DNA from: Lucinisca nassula
Lineage: Eukaryota; Mollusca; Bivalvia; Lucinida; Lucinidae
Length of the DNA: 64,000 nt
Reading direction: 5' to 3'
Assembly (NCBI GenBank): GCA_963580285.1
Contig: OY757019.1
Span: 58,486,587-58,550,586 of the forward strand
Below the pieces are notes generated by a model that was given only the letters and a program-made list of their open reading frames with translations, searched no databases and was not told the DNA's origin. Positions 9,897-20,059 of the stretch are shown one piece after another (position 1 is the first letter of the stretch; every line of letters begins with the position of its first letter). Made by a program: the position numbers and the translations under genes.

Positions 9897-10764
9897 GTCA
9901 AAATTTATAAGGTGGAAGCATTCTCGTCATAAAATATGTTAATACAGATTCCCACAGACGGCTGGAAATGAATGGACGTACGGTGTCCTTTAGCGTCACA
10001 AAGACATGCCCGCATTACACATCAACTATATATTCAATTATCGTTATGATCCATGCCCAATGTATCACGCTTGTTCTTGTAATTCCTATAATAAAAGTCA
10101 GGACGCTAATTCAATTTATTTATCCATAAAATGGAGAACCCGTGCTCAAAGGGTAAAAAGCGCAGTGATTTCTGATCAATCTACGACAATAACACGGGTT
10201 TAGGTTTTCTTATTCGCCTTTTTATAACTTCTTTCAATGGCGAACCCGCTAAATTTCTATAATCAGCGAGATACAATGATTCAGACTTCGAAGCAACATA
10301 TAATTTATCTCTTCCTCAGATGTATGAATTTACATAAATCTCGGTTTATTGCATTTTTATGACTATTTTGCTCCCTTCATCTCTCTAGTCTAAATGTATG
10401 AGTCGAACACCCAGAGAGAATTCCATTTATTTCTTGGATTTATATTTCACAAAATCAAACCAGCACAGGGGAAATTACACAGATCATTTCGTGAGGAGTC
10501 CCCCAAACTCATTCTTCCGCCATCACACGGTTAGTTGGGCCGAATCGCCGAACTGAGAATTTCGAACTTCAGTGGCTGTACCCCTTTGGGACTAGGGGAA
10601 TTTGTTCAGGACAGGGCTAGTTCGAGCCACTGAGGGTAGATAATCGTGCCAGGTAAGGAGGCACAATGGGGGATAATTTAGCGTTTTTTTCTTTGGTTTA
10701 AAGTACGTTGTGGTATACAATGAAACCCGCATCGATTAGTTCATTGTAGAGAGAGGGTTCCAAC
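9897..10764. other. Intergenic DNA with a small SINE-like scrap
   Basis: Around 10590-10670 a stretch with GGGCTAGTTCGAGCCACTGAGGG recurs, diverged, at about 28420-28480. Nothing else recognised; open frames stay below 66 codons. Confidence 0.4.
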
Positions 10765-10910
10765 ATAAAAGAATTGAAGACAATAACTAGGAATCGATAC
10801 AATCCCATCCAATGTACCGAAGGGAAAGAAGCACGAACAAAAACAACTCCGCCATAATGAAGCCGCCACAAAATGGCAATTCGGCTGTCCAAAATAAAAT
10901 GATATTAGCA
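10765..10910 (+). repeat. R3 copy 3, internal fragment
   Basis: Contains AGGAATCGATACAAT, CGAAGGGAAAGAAGCAC and a CACAAAATGGCAATTCGGC block, with a deletion in the middle. It is followed 95 bp later by an R6 segment in the same orientation. Confidence 0.65.
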
Positions 10911-11004
10911 AAAGATATTATTAGATACATGCATGCAAAGATGAACTATAATAATAAAAGGTCAGTATATTTACTGGCGGCTTAAATGGATATTTGGTAC
11001 TGTG

Positions 11005-11200
11005 GTGTAAACTTGTTCAGTCCGCATGAAGGATTTCTAACTCATCAGTCAACATCTCCGAGAACATTAACGCCAAACGAATACAGATAAGAAACCACAA
11101 TGAGGATTCGACAGCATGAAATAACTGCAATGCTGGAGCAAACGAAAAAGCAACAGTTGGACTCCGGTATACCCGACCAAAGTCAAAGCATCAGGCACCA
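11005..11200 (+). repeat. R6 repeat segment
   Basis: Shares TTGTTCAGTCCGCATGAAGG, CTAACTCATCAGT-CAACATCTCCG and a GAGGATTCGACAGC block with 14611-14776, and its first part with 22670-22735 (minus). R6 follows R3 in the same order at two loci, so both may be parts of one larger transposon. Confidence 0.65.
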
Positions 11201-11522
11201 AACTACTTAAAATTATTTAAGGGTGGAGCCATCATAGAGTCTGAGGCCCATCCCACCGGCGTACAATTAAAGAGGGAAGCAAAGTTATCAAGTTCCGTGA
11301 CTTGGTTAACGACATCTACCATGCATGCAATCTGTTGTATAACATTTATGTTATACCCAATCGTGTTCTATCGAAAAATGATTTTACAAAATTGTGTACT
11401 GAAATCATAATAAGCATATATATATGTTTCTGAATTGTTATATTAAGTTACCATGAAATTCAGGTTCCAATAGGCCTTGTCGCAGGAGAAATTTAAGTCC
11501 AACGTTGAATTTTGAACTTACG
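11201..11522. other. Intergenic DNA, no feature recognised
   Basis: A short TATATATA tract near 11415 is the only pattern seen. Confidence 0.4.
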
Positions 11523-11690
11523 TATGTTCTATCAAGTGTAATCCTTCGGAAGCAAGGACTACAGAACAGAACTGAAAACTGTAGATTGTTCAAGTTATTT
11601 CTGGGCCAGACTAGATAGTTTCGGCCAATTAGGCCTCATCAGTGACCCTCAGATATTTTACAAACTCTGCAGTTGAATCAATGATCCCAA
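11523..11690 (-). mobile_element. Retrozyme insertion E, 5'-truncated to 168 bp
   Basis: Minus-strand copy starting at TTGGGATCATTG and ending TAGAACAT, 86 nt past its cleavage site. It begins at nearly the same internal position and has the same length as insertion D at 61876. Diverged downstream of the ribozyme, so probably old. Confidence 0.8.
11603..11648 (-). ncRNA. Hammerhead ribozyme, type I (retrozyme E)
   Basis: On the minus strand: GGGTCA, CTGATGA, stem II GGCC-TAATT-GGCC, GAAA, then CTATCTAG with GTC and TGGCCC. Every catalytic-core base is intact although the rest of the unit has diverged. The change inside the minimal stem III loop (A-G-C-T to A-T-C-T) leaves the two C-G/U-A pairs. 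Confidence 0.85.
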
Positions 11691-12060
11691 ATCATAATGC
11701 CGTCTTTAAACCTTAGAAAAGGCTTTGCGAAGTTTATAATACCTATAACCCTGATAAAGAAATTTAACAGTTACTAATTTATTACCAGTGTTGAAATCAT
11801 AATACATTCTCAGGATAAAAGAATAGCTTTCGCTCATTATCCCTTATTCTAATGCAATTGCGTATGTAACGCGACGTCTGATTGGATAACGTCAAACATT
11901 TGCGACAGTATATTCTGCGATATACTGTCGGAAACCCACGTCATCACGTAACGTCGCTTTTCATTGGCTGGCATTTGGTTTTACGCAGCTCACAGCCCTT
12001 GCCGTTTTGTGCAAAATAGTGCAGGGTTCAAGAAAACAATCGAATAAGTGTTAGAATGTC
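11691..12060. other. Intergenic DNA, no feature recognised
   Basis: Holds several CG-containing, cAMP-response-like words (GACGTC, CACGTCATCACG) but no recognisable gene or promoter arrangement. Confidence 0.35.
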
Positions 12061-12186
12061 GATAACTGTCTTGCAAAATTGTCATTTTGGGAGGTAAATC
12101 GTCGCTGAGGCGTCGCCGTAAAATGAAATTTCCGACCGTAAAACCGCAGATTAACCTCCAAAATGACAATTTTGAATGCAGTTATC
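12061..12186. repeat. Foldback hairpin with ~37-bp arms
   Basis: GATAACTG-CAAAATTGTCATTTTGGGAGGT on the left is mirrored by ACCTCCAAAATGACAATTTTG-CAGTTATC on the right, with a loop of about 50 bp. It may be a small foldback transposon; no second copy is seen in this window. Confidence 0.7.
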
Positions 12187-12536
12187 CCCTAAATATTTGT
12201 TTCCAAGGATGTTTTAGGGACTCAAGAACGAGTACGAACCAGTCATTGTAAAATAGTAATCGGCATTCGTGTTACTGAAGATTGAAATTCCACTTTATTG
12301 TTTTTCGCCACAAATTTAATTTGAGGGGGGCGTTCCAGCAACAAAAGTATAATATTCTGAAAAATAGGGGTGAAGGCAATGACAAGGTATCGATATGAAA
12401 GTCATAACATGAAAACAGTGGTCATTTGTCTAGATAAGCGTAGTGATTGACAACACACATTGGCATTTTGACCAGCGGGTGTACTTACACATTCTGATGA
12501 CGGTGCAATATTGTGGAAAACGATTTTGTGGCGGAT
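12187..12536. other. Intergenic DNA, no feature recognised
   Basis: No repeat copy or plausible coding sequence seen between the hairpin and R3 copy 4. Confidence 0.4.
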
Positions 12537-12850
12537 TCAAAATAGAAGTGAAGGCAATGATCAGGAATCGATCGTTTAACCAACAGCTCCCAAAGACACG
12601 AGAGGGAAAGAAACACAAACACTGGACCCTAATAGCGGGAAGCCAAAAGGACAGTTACTTTCCCACAAAATGGTCAATAGGTTATCCAAAATAGAATAAT
12701 ATAAGGGATACATACTCTCAAGGACAAGCCATAACAAAAATAAACCACGACAGAAGAACCGCCTTGGAAGGCTAAGTGAAACGAAGTCCACTGGGGGTGG
12801 GGGGTTAAATCTCTTTTACGTGGCCAAAATCCTCGCCCAAGTTCACTGTA
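12537..12850 (+). repeat. R3 copy 4
   Basis: Nearly complete: starts AATAGAAGTGAAGGCAATGA and ends in the TTTTACGTGGCCA-AATCCTCG block after a GGGGGTGGGG tract. The G-rich tract is a recurring part of R3. Confidence 0.75.
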
Positions 12851-13258
12851 ATTTCGTACTTTTCGTTGCTCCAAAAATAAGTAAACAAAATTTATTTAAA
12901 TCATCGAACATCCAAACGATGATCAGATATTCTGGAAATATGTATGTCAGCTTTAATTATAGTGCCTACATGAAGCTTATGCAGATGTTTGATGCTACAG
13001 CTCTTCTCATAGATCATCTATTCGGTGCCGTGGTAGGTCTAGGGTGTTTCAATAGTTTGCTTGCTGATTATATCCTAAAGTTTAATCACCACTTGTATTA
13101 ATTAAGACAAGCCATAAAATTGTCTTTTGAGTACTAACATATTTAATCACATATTAATCAAATATTTCAATAGTATTTACACCTGCTTTAAGTTTTGTTA
13201 CATAAAATATTTTGGAATTTCCTGCAACTAGATCGATATCTGCCCGGTTCGCTTTACG
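12851..13258. other. Intergenic DNA, no feature recognised
   Basis: A 93-codon open frame (12820-13101, plus) starts inside R3 and runs into unique DNA; it has no recognisable domain and I do not call it a gene. Confidence 0.4.
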
Positions 13259-13412
13259 AAATGAGGGACTGGAAGAACAGCCACACTCGAGCCACGTGTG
13301 AGACAGGTCTCAGGTTTTTCTCTGAGTAATTTGGTTTTCGTCCACCTCTGATTAACGATCGGCTCAAATAAGTGAAATAAGCTTGAGAGGGTCGTAAAAC
13401 AACAGCAACACA
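13259..13412 (+). mobile_element. SINE3 copy, 5'-truncated
   Basis: Retains the SINE3 body (ACTCGAGCCACGTGTGAGAC, GGTTTTCGTCCACCTCTG, ATTAACGATCGGCTC) and the GGTCGTAAAACAACA 3' end. The tRNA-like head is missing. Confidence 0.7.
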
Positions 13413-13494
13413 AAAGAAGCATAGCAATCTTCAAACTACCTCTTTAAATATATCAAACGACCTAAAGCTCTAAAAATCACTGTTTCGCTAAGAA

Positions 13495-13845
13495 ATAGAA
13501 GTGGAGGCAATGATCAGGAATCGATAATATCAACCCACAGCTCCCATCAGAGACACCAAAGGGAAAGAAACACAAACATGAAACAACAGACCTAATGGAA
13601 ACATCAATAGCGGAAAGCCAAAATGACAGTTACTTTCCCACAAAATGGCCAATAGGCTATCCAAAATAAAATAACACAAACGACACAAACACCCAAAGAC
13701 AAACCATAACAAAAATAAACCGCGACAGAAGAACCGCATTGGAATGGTCAGCGGAAACGAATTCCAACGGGGGTGGGGTGGGGGGCTTTAATCGATTTTA
13801 CGTGGCCACAATCCTCGCTCTTACTTCCGTCGCGATTTAGACACA
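13495..13845 (+). repeat. R3 copy 5, most complete
   Basis: Runs from AATAGAAGTGGAGGCAATGA through CTCCCATCAGAGACACCAAA, GTTACTTTCCCACAAAATGG and CGACAGAAGAACCGC to GGCCACAATCCTCGC and CTTCCGTCGCGATT, about 350 bp. Useful as a reference for the family. Confidence 0.8.
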
Positions 13846-13894
13846 TAGCCAGTGCTTCAGCTGAAGTGCACGACCCGCCGGATGCTTTTAGCTT

Positions 13895-14610
13895 TATGAG
13901 TGTTACCATATATGGGTATGGTGGCCATTTTGGTCATGTAACCTGGATCTAAAACGGTATCCCCAATAAATGCGCCTTATCGTAAGGAGCAAACATATAT
14001 CTTATACTTTAGTACTGTATTCTGAATCGTTTGCAGGATAAAATGCATTCTTACTTTTCCAATACAAAAGCATATGTGTCAAAGTTTGACCTTGGCACAA
14101 AGAATGTCAAGGTCAACCCAGGGTCACCATTTTAGCACTTTATGATGGGCCTACGTCCCAGATGCTATTTATCAAGTTTCGTGGAAATCTGCCCAGTGGT
14201 TCTGGAGAAGACTATTTTTGAAGGGTTTTTACCATATATGGCTTGGCGGCCATTTTGGTCATGTGACCTGGACCCCATGAGCAAATTTTGGTTTTACCCA
14301 TCCCATATGAAATTTGACCTAAATCGGCCCAATGGTTTCCGAGAAGAAGCAGTTCGAAAATGTTCATATTTTTTCGCCTCGGTGAGGCTATACTAAATGG
14401 AATGTAATATTTGGCAAGTTCATTGGTTAGATCTCATTGATATCTCTCAGTATGTCAAAAATATTTAAATATTCCAATCGGTTAAGTCACTATCACCAAT
14501 TTTCACAAACGGGTTACGGACGGACAGACAGACTGACAGAATGACACGGTGATTTTAGGGCACTCTTAGAAAATCAACCGACTTCAGTCGGTCGCTTTTT
14601 CTGCGGGTCG
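13895..14610 (+). repeat. Probable dispersed repeat with internal duplication
   Basis: Two sub-blocks share TTTACCATATATGG-GGCCATTTTGGTCATGT-ACCTGGA (about 13903 and 14230). It ends with GGACGGACAGACAGACTGACAGA and a short GACTTCAGTC hairpin. This is a style I associate with non-coding dispersed elements in molluscs. The 84-codon frame inside is not a credible gene. Confidence 0.5.
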
Positions 14611-14776
14611 TGCAATTTGTTCAGTTCGCATGAAGGCCTCCTAACTCATCAGTGCAACATCTCCGTGAACACAAATAATCAAACAATGATAGAGATGAAA
14701 CAACGGTGAGGACTCGACAGCAATAAACCACTGAAATGCTGGATCAAAAGAAAACCAACAGTTAGACTCCGATGTT
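14611..14776 (+). repeat. R6 repeat segment
   Basis: Aligns with 11005-11200 over its whole length (TTGTTCAGTTCGCATGAAGG, CATCTCCGTGAACAC, GAGGACTCGACAGC, CTGAAATGCTGGA). Confidence 0.7.
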
Positions 14777-15137
14777 TTCGTTCGTCGCTGAAAATCGATT
14801 GAGAAATGTTTTTGGGCGACATTCATGCTTGCTTGTTTTTTAGTGTTGAGGTTTACGTCACCGTCAACACTATGTAGGTCATTTTGGAGACGTTGCTTTT
14901 TTTTTCGGGACGTTTGGCCGATATTGAGACGAAATGTTATCTCAAGCCCAAGCTAAGGAACTAAAGAAACCACTTGGGTTTAAGTTGCTGGCCGACTCAC
15001 ACCATTTTTTTCTTGGCAGGCTTAGTGGGACTGTGTGGCGGCGGTAAAACGTCTCCCTGCCCTACATCATAGTGAAGATTATATTTTCTTGTCCTTTGGG
15101 ATCATTGATTCCATTGTGTAATTTTGAAAATATCTGA

Positions 15138-15183
15138 GGGTCACTGATGAGGCCTAATTGGCCGAAACTAGCTAGTCTGGCCC
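15138..15183 (+). ncRNA. Hammerhead ribozyme, type I (retrozyme B, unit 1)
   Basis: Reference-quality motif: GGGTCA, CTGATGA, GGCC-TAATT-GGCC, GAAA, CTAGCTAG, GTC, TGGCCC. Stem I is 6 bp with one G-U pair and stem II is 4 bp of G-C pairs. Predicted cleavage after C15177. Confidence 0.92.
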
Positions 15184-15398
15184 AGAAAACATGTACACTC
15201 CATATTTTTCAGTTCTGTGATGTATTCCTTGCTTCCAAAGGATAACCCTTTTATAGAACATATTTAACTTCACTACAGCTGGTGTGTGGGACTGTGTGGC
15301 GGCGGTAAAACGTCTCCCTGCCCTACATCATAGTGTAGATTATATTTTCTTGTCCTTTGGGATCATTGATTCCATTGTGTAATTTTGAAAATATCTGA

Positions 15399-15444
15399 GG
15401 GTCACTGATGAGCCCTAATTGGCCGAAACTAGCTAGTCTGGCCC
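15399..15444 (+). ncRNA. Hammerhead ribozyme, type I (retrozyme B, unit 2)
   Basis: Identical to unit 1 except that the left strand of stem II is GCCC, putting one C-C mismatch in that helix. Core, cleavage triplet and stem I are intact. Predicted cleavage after C15438. Confidence 0.88.
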
Positions 15445-15575
15445 AGAAAACATGTACACTCCATATTTTTCAGTTCTGTGATGTATTCCTTGCTTCCAAA
15501 GGATAACCCTTTTATAGAACATATTAGACCATCTAATCGCTTTATCAGTACTCAAGTTTGGTCGTACTGAGCACA

Positions 15576-16164
15576 AAAACTACCAGTTTTTCGTTGAACA
15601 TAATATCAGGCGGATAGTATCTGGGTAACAGCTGGTCAGTATATCTACTTCAAACAATCCAGTAGTACTGGAAGTTTCAAGGCTGTGGTTTTGATGTTAT
15701 TTGCTTTCCTTAAATCTGCTTTGAGCACAGATTTGCTTGTAGCATTGTTATCACATCTTGTGAGGAACCGATTGTAATTCTTTCTGTGGCTTTGTTGAGA
15801 TTGTTCCGTGTAGGTTTTTTTACTTCTTCTTCTGATCGTCTTATTATGCTTCTCGGAGTCATTGCTATGCTGTTATCTTTGGATATAGGTTTGTCTTGTT
15901 TTAGACAAATTGCATGGTGCAGTTAGTCTCTTTCGTAAACAGACAGCACGTTATCACATCAATGCAATGGATACCCTTGTAAACCAGGTTTAGATTGGGA
16001 AAAGAGTGGTTTACAAGCGCAGAGTCTTTAATCTTAAACCCATATATGACAAAGGAATCTTCCTCGTAATAGTTGGAGTGGTCCACTTCCCATTATAGAG
16101 GTGTCAGGTATGTTTTACTTCGTATAAGTTTTACAAAAATGTATGCACTTTAAGCAAACTTTGT
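15576..16164. other. Intergenic DNA, no feature recognised
   Basis: Unique-looking sequence; the longest frame is 61 codons. Confidence 0.4.
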
Positions 16165-16262
16165 AGGTCCAGATGGGACGCCGCGTCCTGCGGCGTCGGG
16201 TCTGGGTCTACACTGTTTGCCAGTGTCCCACAAATTGGACGCTAGGCATATCCTTGTGCAGT
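16165..16262 (+). repeat. R5 hairpin repeat (CGGCGTC type)
   Basis: Hairpin GACGCCGCGTCCTGCGGCGTC followed by GGTCTACACTGTTTGCC. The same layout occurs at 25625, 27362, 38575 and 48450. Confidence 0.7.
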
Positions 16263-16277
16263 AAAATCGATCGGTTG

Positions 16278-16326
16278 CTTTTCTGGTGAAAATCTGTGAT
16301 ATGGTTTTCTTATTTATGCTCAAAAC
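16278..16326 (-). repeat. Hairpin-MITE fragment cut by a mariner
   Basis: TGAAAATCTGTGATATGG, TTCTTATTTATGCTCAAAA and then ACATA run straight into the mariner end at a TA. Mariner elements insert at TA, so this looks like a MITE used as target. Confidence 0.6.
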
Positions 16327-17565
16327 ATACGAGGGCTGATTGATATGTTGTGAGTCTCGTATTGATGGAGGTACGCAGGGATGTTCTTTTTAAATCCTAC
16401 AATTCTATGGCTATATAAGGTCGTGTACCCAAGGAGTGGTCTCATTTGGTATCGACGAGGTAGCACTCTAAAGTAAACAAGACAAGCAGGTTTTGCACCA
16501 TGGTCAAAATCGGTGAAAGAGCAGTGATTTGCATAAAATGTTTAACACCTACGGATATCCATAATGATAGTGTAGCAACACTAGGGAAAGATGCCCCTTC
16601 ATATGCTGCAGTGAAAAGGTGAGTGGCGGGATTTAAGCGCGGCAGACAGAGCCTTGATGATCACCCCCGTCCTGTAAGACCTGTCAATGTTGCAACCCTA
16701 GAAATGGTCAATAAAGCCATGATATTGTAATGACTGACAGACTAGTCACACAAAGATATATAGCAAGTAGAGATTGGCATTTCATAAGAAAGAGTACATT
16801 CCATTCTGACACAGGATCTTGCAATGAGAAAGATTTCGGCGCGATGAGTACCAAGACTTCTGACAGTTGATCAGAAGCACACCAGGCGCATATTATCCCG
16901 TGCTAATCTTAACTTTTTAAACGAACATCTTACCAACTTTCTTCAGAGATTTCTCACTATGAATGAAACAGGGGTCCATCATTTTACAACAGAGGCCAAA
17001 CAACAATCGAAACAATGGACGTACCCTGGCTCGACCCCGCCAAAGAAGGCAAAGGCTGTTCCATCAGCTGGGAAAGTTATGGCATTGGTTTTCTGGGATG
17101 CAGATAGTATTCTGCTGATAGATTATCTCCAAAAGGGACAAACAATCAATGACACATACTAGGCTTGACTTCTGACGTAGTAACGAAAAAATATTAAACT
17201 TAGGCGCCGCGGAAAGCTCACTAAAGGTGTGTTGTTCCATTTGGACAATGTTCCTGTTCACAAGTATGTCATTGCTATGGCTGCCACTCGCCTGATCTCG
17301 CTCCACCAGACTTTAATTTATTTCCAAAACTGAAAACGGCCATTTCAGGCACCCACTTTCAGTCCGATGATGTCGTCATTTATGCAGTGGGTGACGTTCT
17401 GAACAGCCAAGAAAATGAGTTCTATAAAAGTGGCATTGAGGCACTTAAATAAATACCGCTGGCTAAAGTGTATAGATAACGAAGGGGATTGTGTTGAAAA
17501 GTAATACAATGTGTCCGACAGAATTCAAATCCTTCAATATGAGGCTCACAACATACCAATTACAA
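16327..17565 (+). pseudogene. mariner-type transposase pseudogene and its element
   Basis: Decayed mariner DNA transposon, about 1.24 kb, close to the usual ~1.3 kb. The left end (GGCTGATTGATATGTTGTGA from about 16333) is mirrored by GGCTCACAACATACCAATTA at 17543-17562. The coding part starts at ATG 16500. In-frame stops and frameshifts break it: one TGA replaces the tryptophan expected in the helix-turn-helix region (near 16620), followed by tandem stops near 16728. Recognisable motifs include DDHPRPVRP in the linker between the DNA-binding and catalytic parts, QSKQWTYPGSTPPKKAK, GKVMALVFWDADSILLIDYL around the second catalytic aspartate, and VLFHLDNVPVHK near the third. Active enzymes of this family cut and paste at TA. 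This copy cannot make an active protein. Confidence 0.88.
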
Positions 17566-18030
17566 TTACAATTTTGGTTTTTTGGCCCTTGTTTTTAAGG
17601 GCACAGACCCGCAAAGACTCTGAATGTTGGCTTGTCTGCACACTATCTCGTGAACGAATGGATGAAATTAGGCCAAACCTGATACAATATACCATTGAAA
17701 ATTACCAAAAGTTCTAATTTAATCTTGGTGACCTTGTTCTTATTTTTAAGAGCATACGCCGCCAAAGTCAGTGAAGTTTGGCTTATCTGCACCCTATCTA
17801 TTGAATGAAAGGATGAAATTTGGTCAAACTTGATACATTGATATCATTGCAATCTACCAAAGATTTGATTGAATTTTGGTATTCTTGACCTTATTTTGCT
17901 CCCCAAAAATCTCAATTGCGTCTTATCTGTACCCTATTTCATGAACAAATGCATGAAATTTAATCAAACTTGGTACAATATATCATTGCAACCTACCACA
18001 GATTTGATGATATTTTGGTGACCTTATCGC
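17545..18030 (+). repeat. Degenerate ~165-bp tandem array
   Basis: Three units marked by ACCTT-TTTTTAAG-GCA, CTTATCTGCACCCTATCT, GAATGAA-GATGAAATTTGGTCAAAC and TGATACA-ATATCATTG. A fourth piece continues at 18326-18450 beyond an inserted R3. Confidence 0.7.
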
Positions 18031-18039
18031 ATTTAAGAA

Positions 18040-18325
18040 TTGATGAATGTTGGTCATTCACTGACCGTTCCAAGGCGGTTCTTCTGTCGTGGTTTATTTT
18101 TGTTACGACTTGTCTTTAAGTGCGTGTATCGCTTATATTATTTTGTTTTGGATAGCCAATTGGCCATTTTGTGGGAAAGAAATTGTCATGTTGGCTTTTC
18201 GCTAGTGATGTTTCCATTAGGGTCTGGTTGTTTCATGTTTGTGTTTCTTTCCCTTGGTGTCTCTGATGGGAGCTGTCGGTTAATTGTATTGATTCCCGAT
18301 CATTGCCCTCACTTTTATTAAGTAT
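18040..18325 (-). repeat. R3 copy 6, inserted in the tandem array
   Basis: Minus-strand R3 from GACCGTTCCAAGGCGGTTCTTC to GATTCCCGATCATTGCC. The host array continues on both sides, so R3 arrived after the array formed. Confidence 0.75.
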
Positions 18326-18544
18326 AATATATATTATAACCTACCGAATTTGATTAGATTTTGATGGTATTGACCTTTATAGTGACCATTTTTAAGGTCA
18401 CAATCTCCCACAAACTGATAGATTTTGGTCAAAAATGGCTTGTTTGCTCATTATTTTTTGGTTTGGTTACCTTAACCTATTGAAGTTTAATGGGTGTTTA
18501 AGCTATATTTATTGTATGTGACATTGTTTTCGTCTGAAATAATT
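18326..18544 (+). repeat. Continuation of the degenerate array
   Basis: AACCTACCGAATTTGATTAG and TTTTAAGGTCACAATCTCCC match the array units at 17545-18030. Confidence 0.5.
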
Positions 18545-18860
18545 TCTAGTTATTTGTTATAGTTTGTCTTTGCATGTATGCTTACATATTTTTATTTTGT
18601 ATAGCCGGTTGGTCTTTTTGTGAGAAAGTAACTGTCCTTTCGGCTATCCTTTGCATGTATGCTTACATATTTTTATTTTGTATAGCCGGTTGGTCTTTTT
18701 GAGAGAAAAAAAACTGTCCTTTCGGCTATCCGCTAGTGATGTTTTCACTTGGGTTAGTAACTTTATGTTCGTGTTTCTTTTCCGTTGTTGTCTCTGATGG
18801 ATGGAGTGAGGAAATGGTACTGATTCCCGATCATTGCTTCCCCTTTCATGTTGTCTAGTG
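18545..18860 (-). repeat. R3 copy 7 with an internal ~79-bp duplication
   Basis: The segment TTTGCATGTATGCTTACATA through GTCCTTTCGGCTATCC is present twice head to tail (about 18570-18650 and 18649-18730), with only a few differences. The rest follows the R3 order. Confidence 0.7.
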
Positions 18861-18864
18861 GGTC

Positions 18865-19560
18865 TCAGATACCGAGATTGTTTAAATTATAGCATTGTGG
18901 TTAGAAATGTCCCACCTTCTTGTTTCACATAGGCTCACAAGAGGCACAATGTTAGAAAACTTCTTGTTTGGAACCTTACGGTTCAAATCTATGGTTTTGT
19001 TTTCAAACAATAGCACTGGAGGCAAACATTTCCCCAGCTTGGCGTTACGTTTTGTACATAGACCAATGTAGGGACAACATTTAAAAGTAGTCTTGTCCGA
19101 AACGAAAAAGTTTGTAGCTTCATCTGATGAACCGCCACCAGAATTGTTCAAATTGTAGCCCTGTGGTAAGCAAATGCCCCCTCCCCTCTGTTTCGGTTCA
19201 CTAGTTGTACATTGGGGGAAACATTTAAAAAGCATCTTGTCTAAAACCAGAAGGCACATGTTTTAATATTTAGTATGTAACTTTTATTAGTGGATGACGT
19301 CTAAGATTATTGAAGTTAAAGTTCTGCAGTCTGGGGGTCACTTGTTTTACACAGACTCGTATGAGGACAAATGTTTAAAAATATTTTCTTAAACTATAAG
19401 ACCCAGACCCTGATATCTGATATTTAGCTTTATCTGGCGGACCTATACCAAATTATGACGCTTGGGTCAAAATTGGCTCTGTCCTAGTGGACACATGTTG
19501 AAAATAGACTCATATAGGGAAAACATTTAAAATCGTCTTGTGTGAAACATAAATCACTGC
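18865..19560 (-). repeat. Degenerate array related to the 2567-4255 element
   Basis: Repeated blocks of the type CAAATTGTAGCCCTGTGG, AACATTTAAAA-CTTCTTGT and TTTGTAGCTTCATCTGATG match units of the composite element, but are much more diverged. Orientation is uncertain because the units are degraded. Confidence 0.5.
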
Positions 19561-20059
19561 CTGCATTTTGGGTCACTGGTACTGTTTATAGGCCATCCTA
19601 GCCATAAAATGCGTACATCAGCCTTTAAGCAGTCTACTTGTGTGAAACTTCAGTATTAAGGATTCAAATCCGTTTCCTCACGTGACCGCTATAGAAACAC
19701 CATGGAAATCATGTCGCATCTGTTCTGTTGGAGGACGCTTTGCCGTGTCATCAGCAACGAAAAAATTATCCACCATCATCCACTCAACATAGGATTTAGC
19801 TTTCAACCTTCTTATGTTAAAAGACTTCCCACCAAACCATTCCTAATTGGTGTAGCATTGCTACCATATTGGAGAGCACATGAGCTTGACAAGCACGTCA
19901 TGCTGAACAGCAATGATGCTAGCATACAGCCTTGTTAAATTTCATTTTCAGAGAGAATGGATTAGATAACGCGCCGCCATTTTGAACGCGTGAAAGCATT
20001 CCAGCGTGGAATTGCCACGCCATTGCTATAAACTTGGCCGGATATTTCTTTATTTTCAA
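19561..20059. other. Intergenic DNA with an unassigned 78-codon frame
   Basis: The frame at 19702-19938 (plus) has no motif I recognise. It ends shortly before the reverse-transcriptase fossil and could be an eroded upstream part of it, but I cannot show this. Confidence 0.35.

Larger units (their letters stand above)
15025..15524 (+). mobile_element. Retrozyme insertion B (1.9 tandem units), inside SINE1
   Basis: About 500 bp. Starts in mid-unit at GTGGGACTGTGTGG, contains two hammerheads whose cleavage sites are 261 nt apart (15177 and 15438), and ends ATAGAACATAT, 86 nt past the second cleavage site. The units are very alike, including a shared GATGTATTCCTTGC variant, which suggests a recent origin from one multimer. 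No protein-coding capacity. Confidence 0.88.
14835..15575 (-). mobile_element. SINE1 copy c, interrupted by a retrozyme
   Basis: The 3' half lies at 14835-15024 (ending TTCTTGGCAGGCTTA) and the other half resumes at 15522 (TTAGACCATCTAA, then CAGTACTCAAGT). Intact copies read GGCAGGCTTAGATCCTCTAAG across this point, so the retrozyme sits inside the central palindrome. TTA may be duplicated at the junctions. Confidence 0.75.

Noticed and set aside
10765..10910. R3 as a protein-coding transposon fragment
   Set aside because: Frames in R3 copies are short, differ between copies and show no transposase or polymerase motif.
11513..11523. Insertion E also lying in a SINE2 palindrome
   Set aside because: Its flank has ACGTAAG, as in SINE2, but the match ends after about 9 bases and the other flank does not match, so this is not enough evidence.
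19132..19150. Another hammerhead core (CTGATGA)
   Set aside because: CTGATGA occurs here and at 61831 and 43172, but no GAAA partner or closing stems follow at the right distance.
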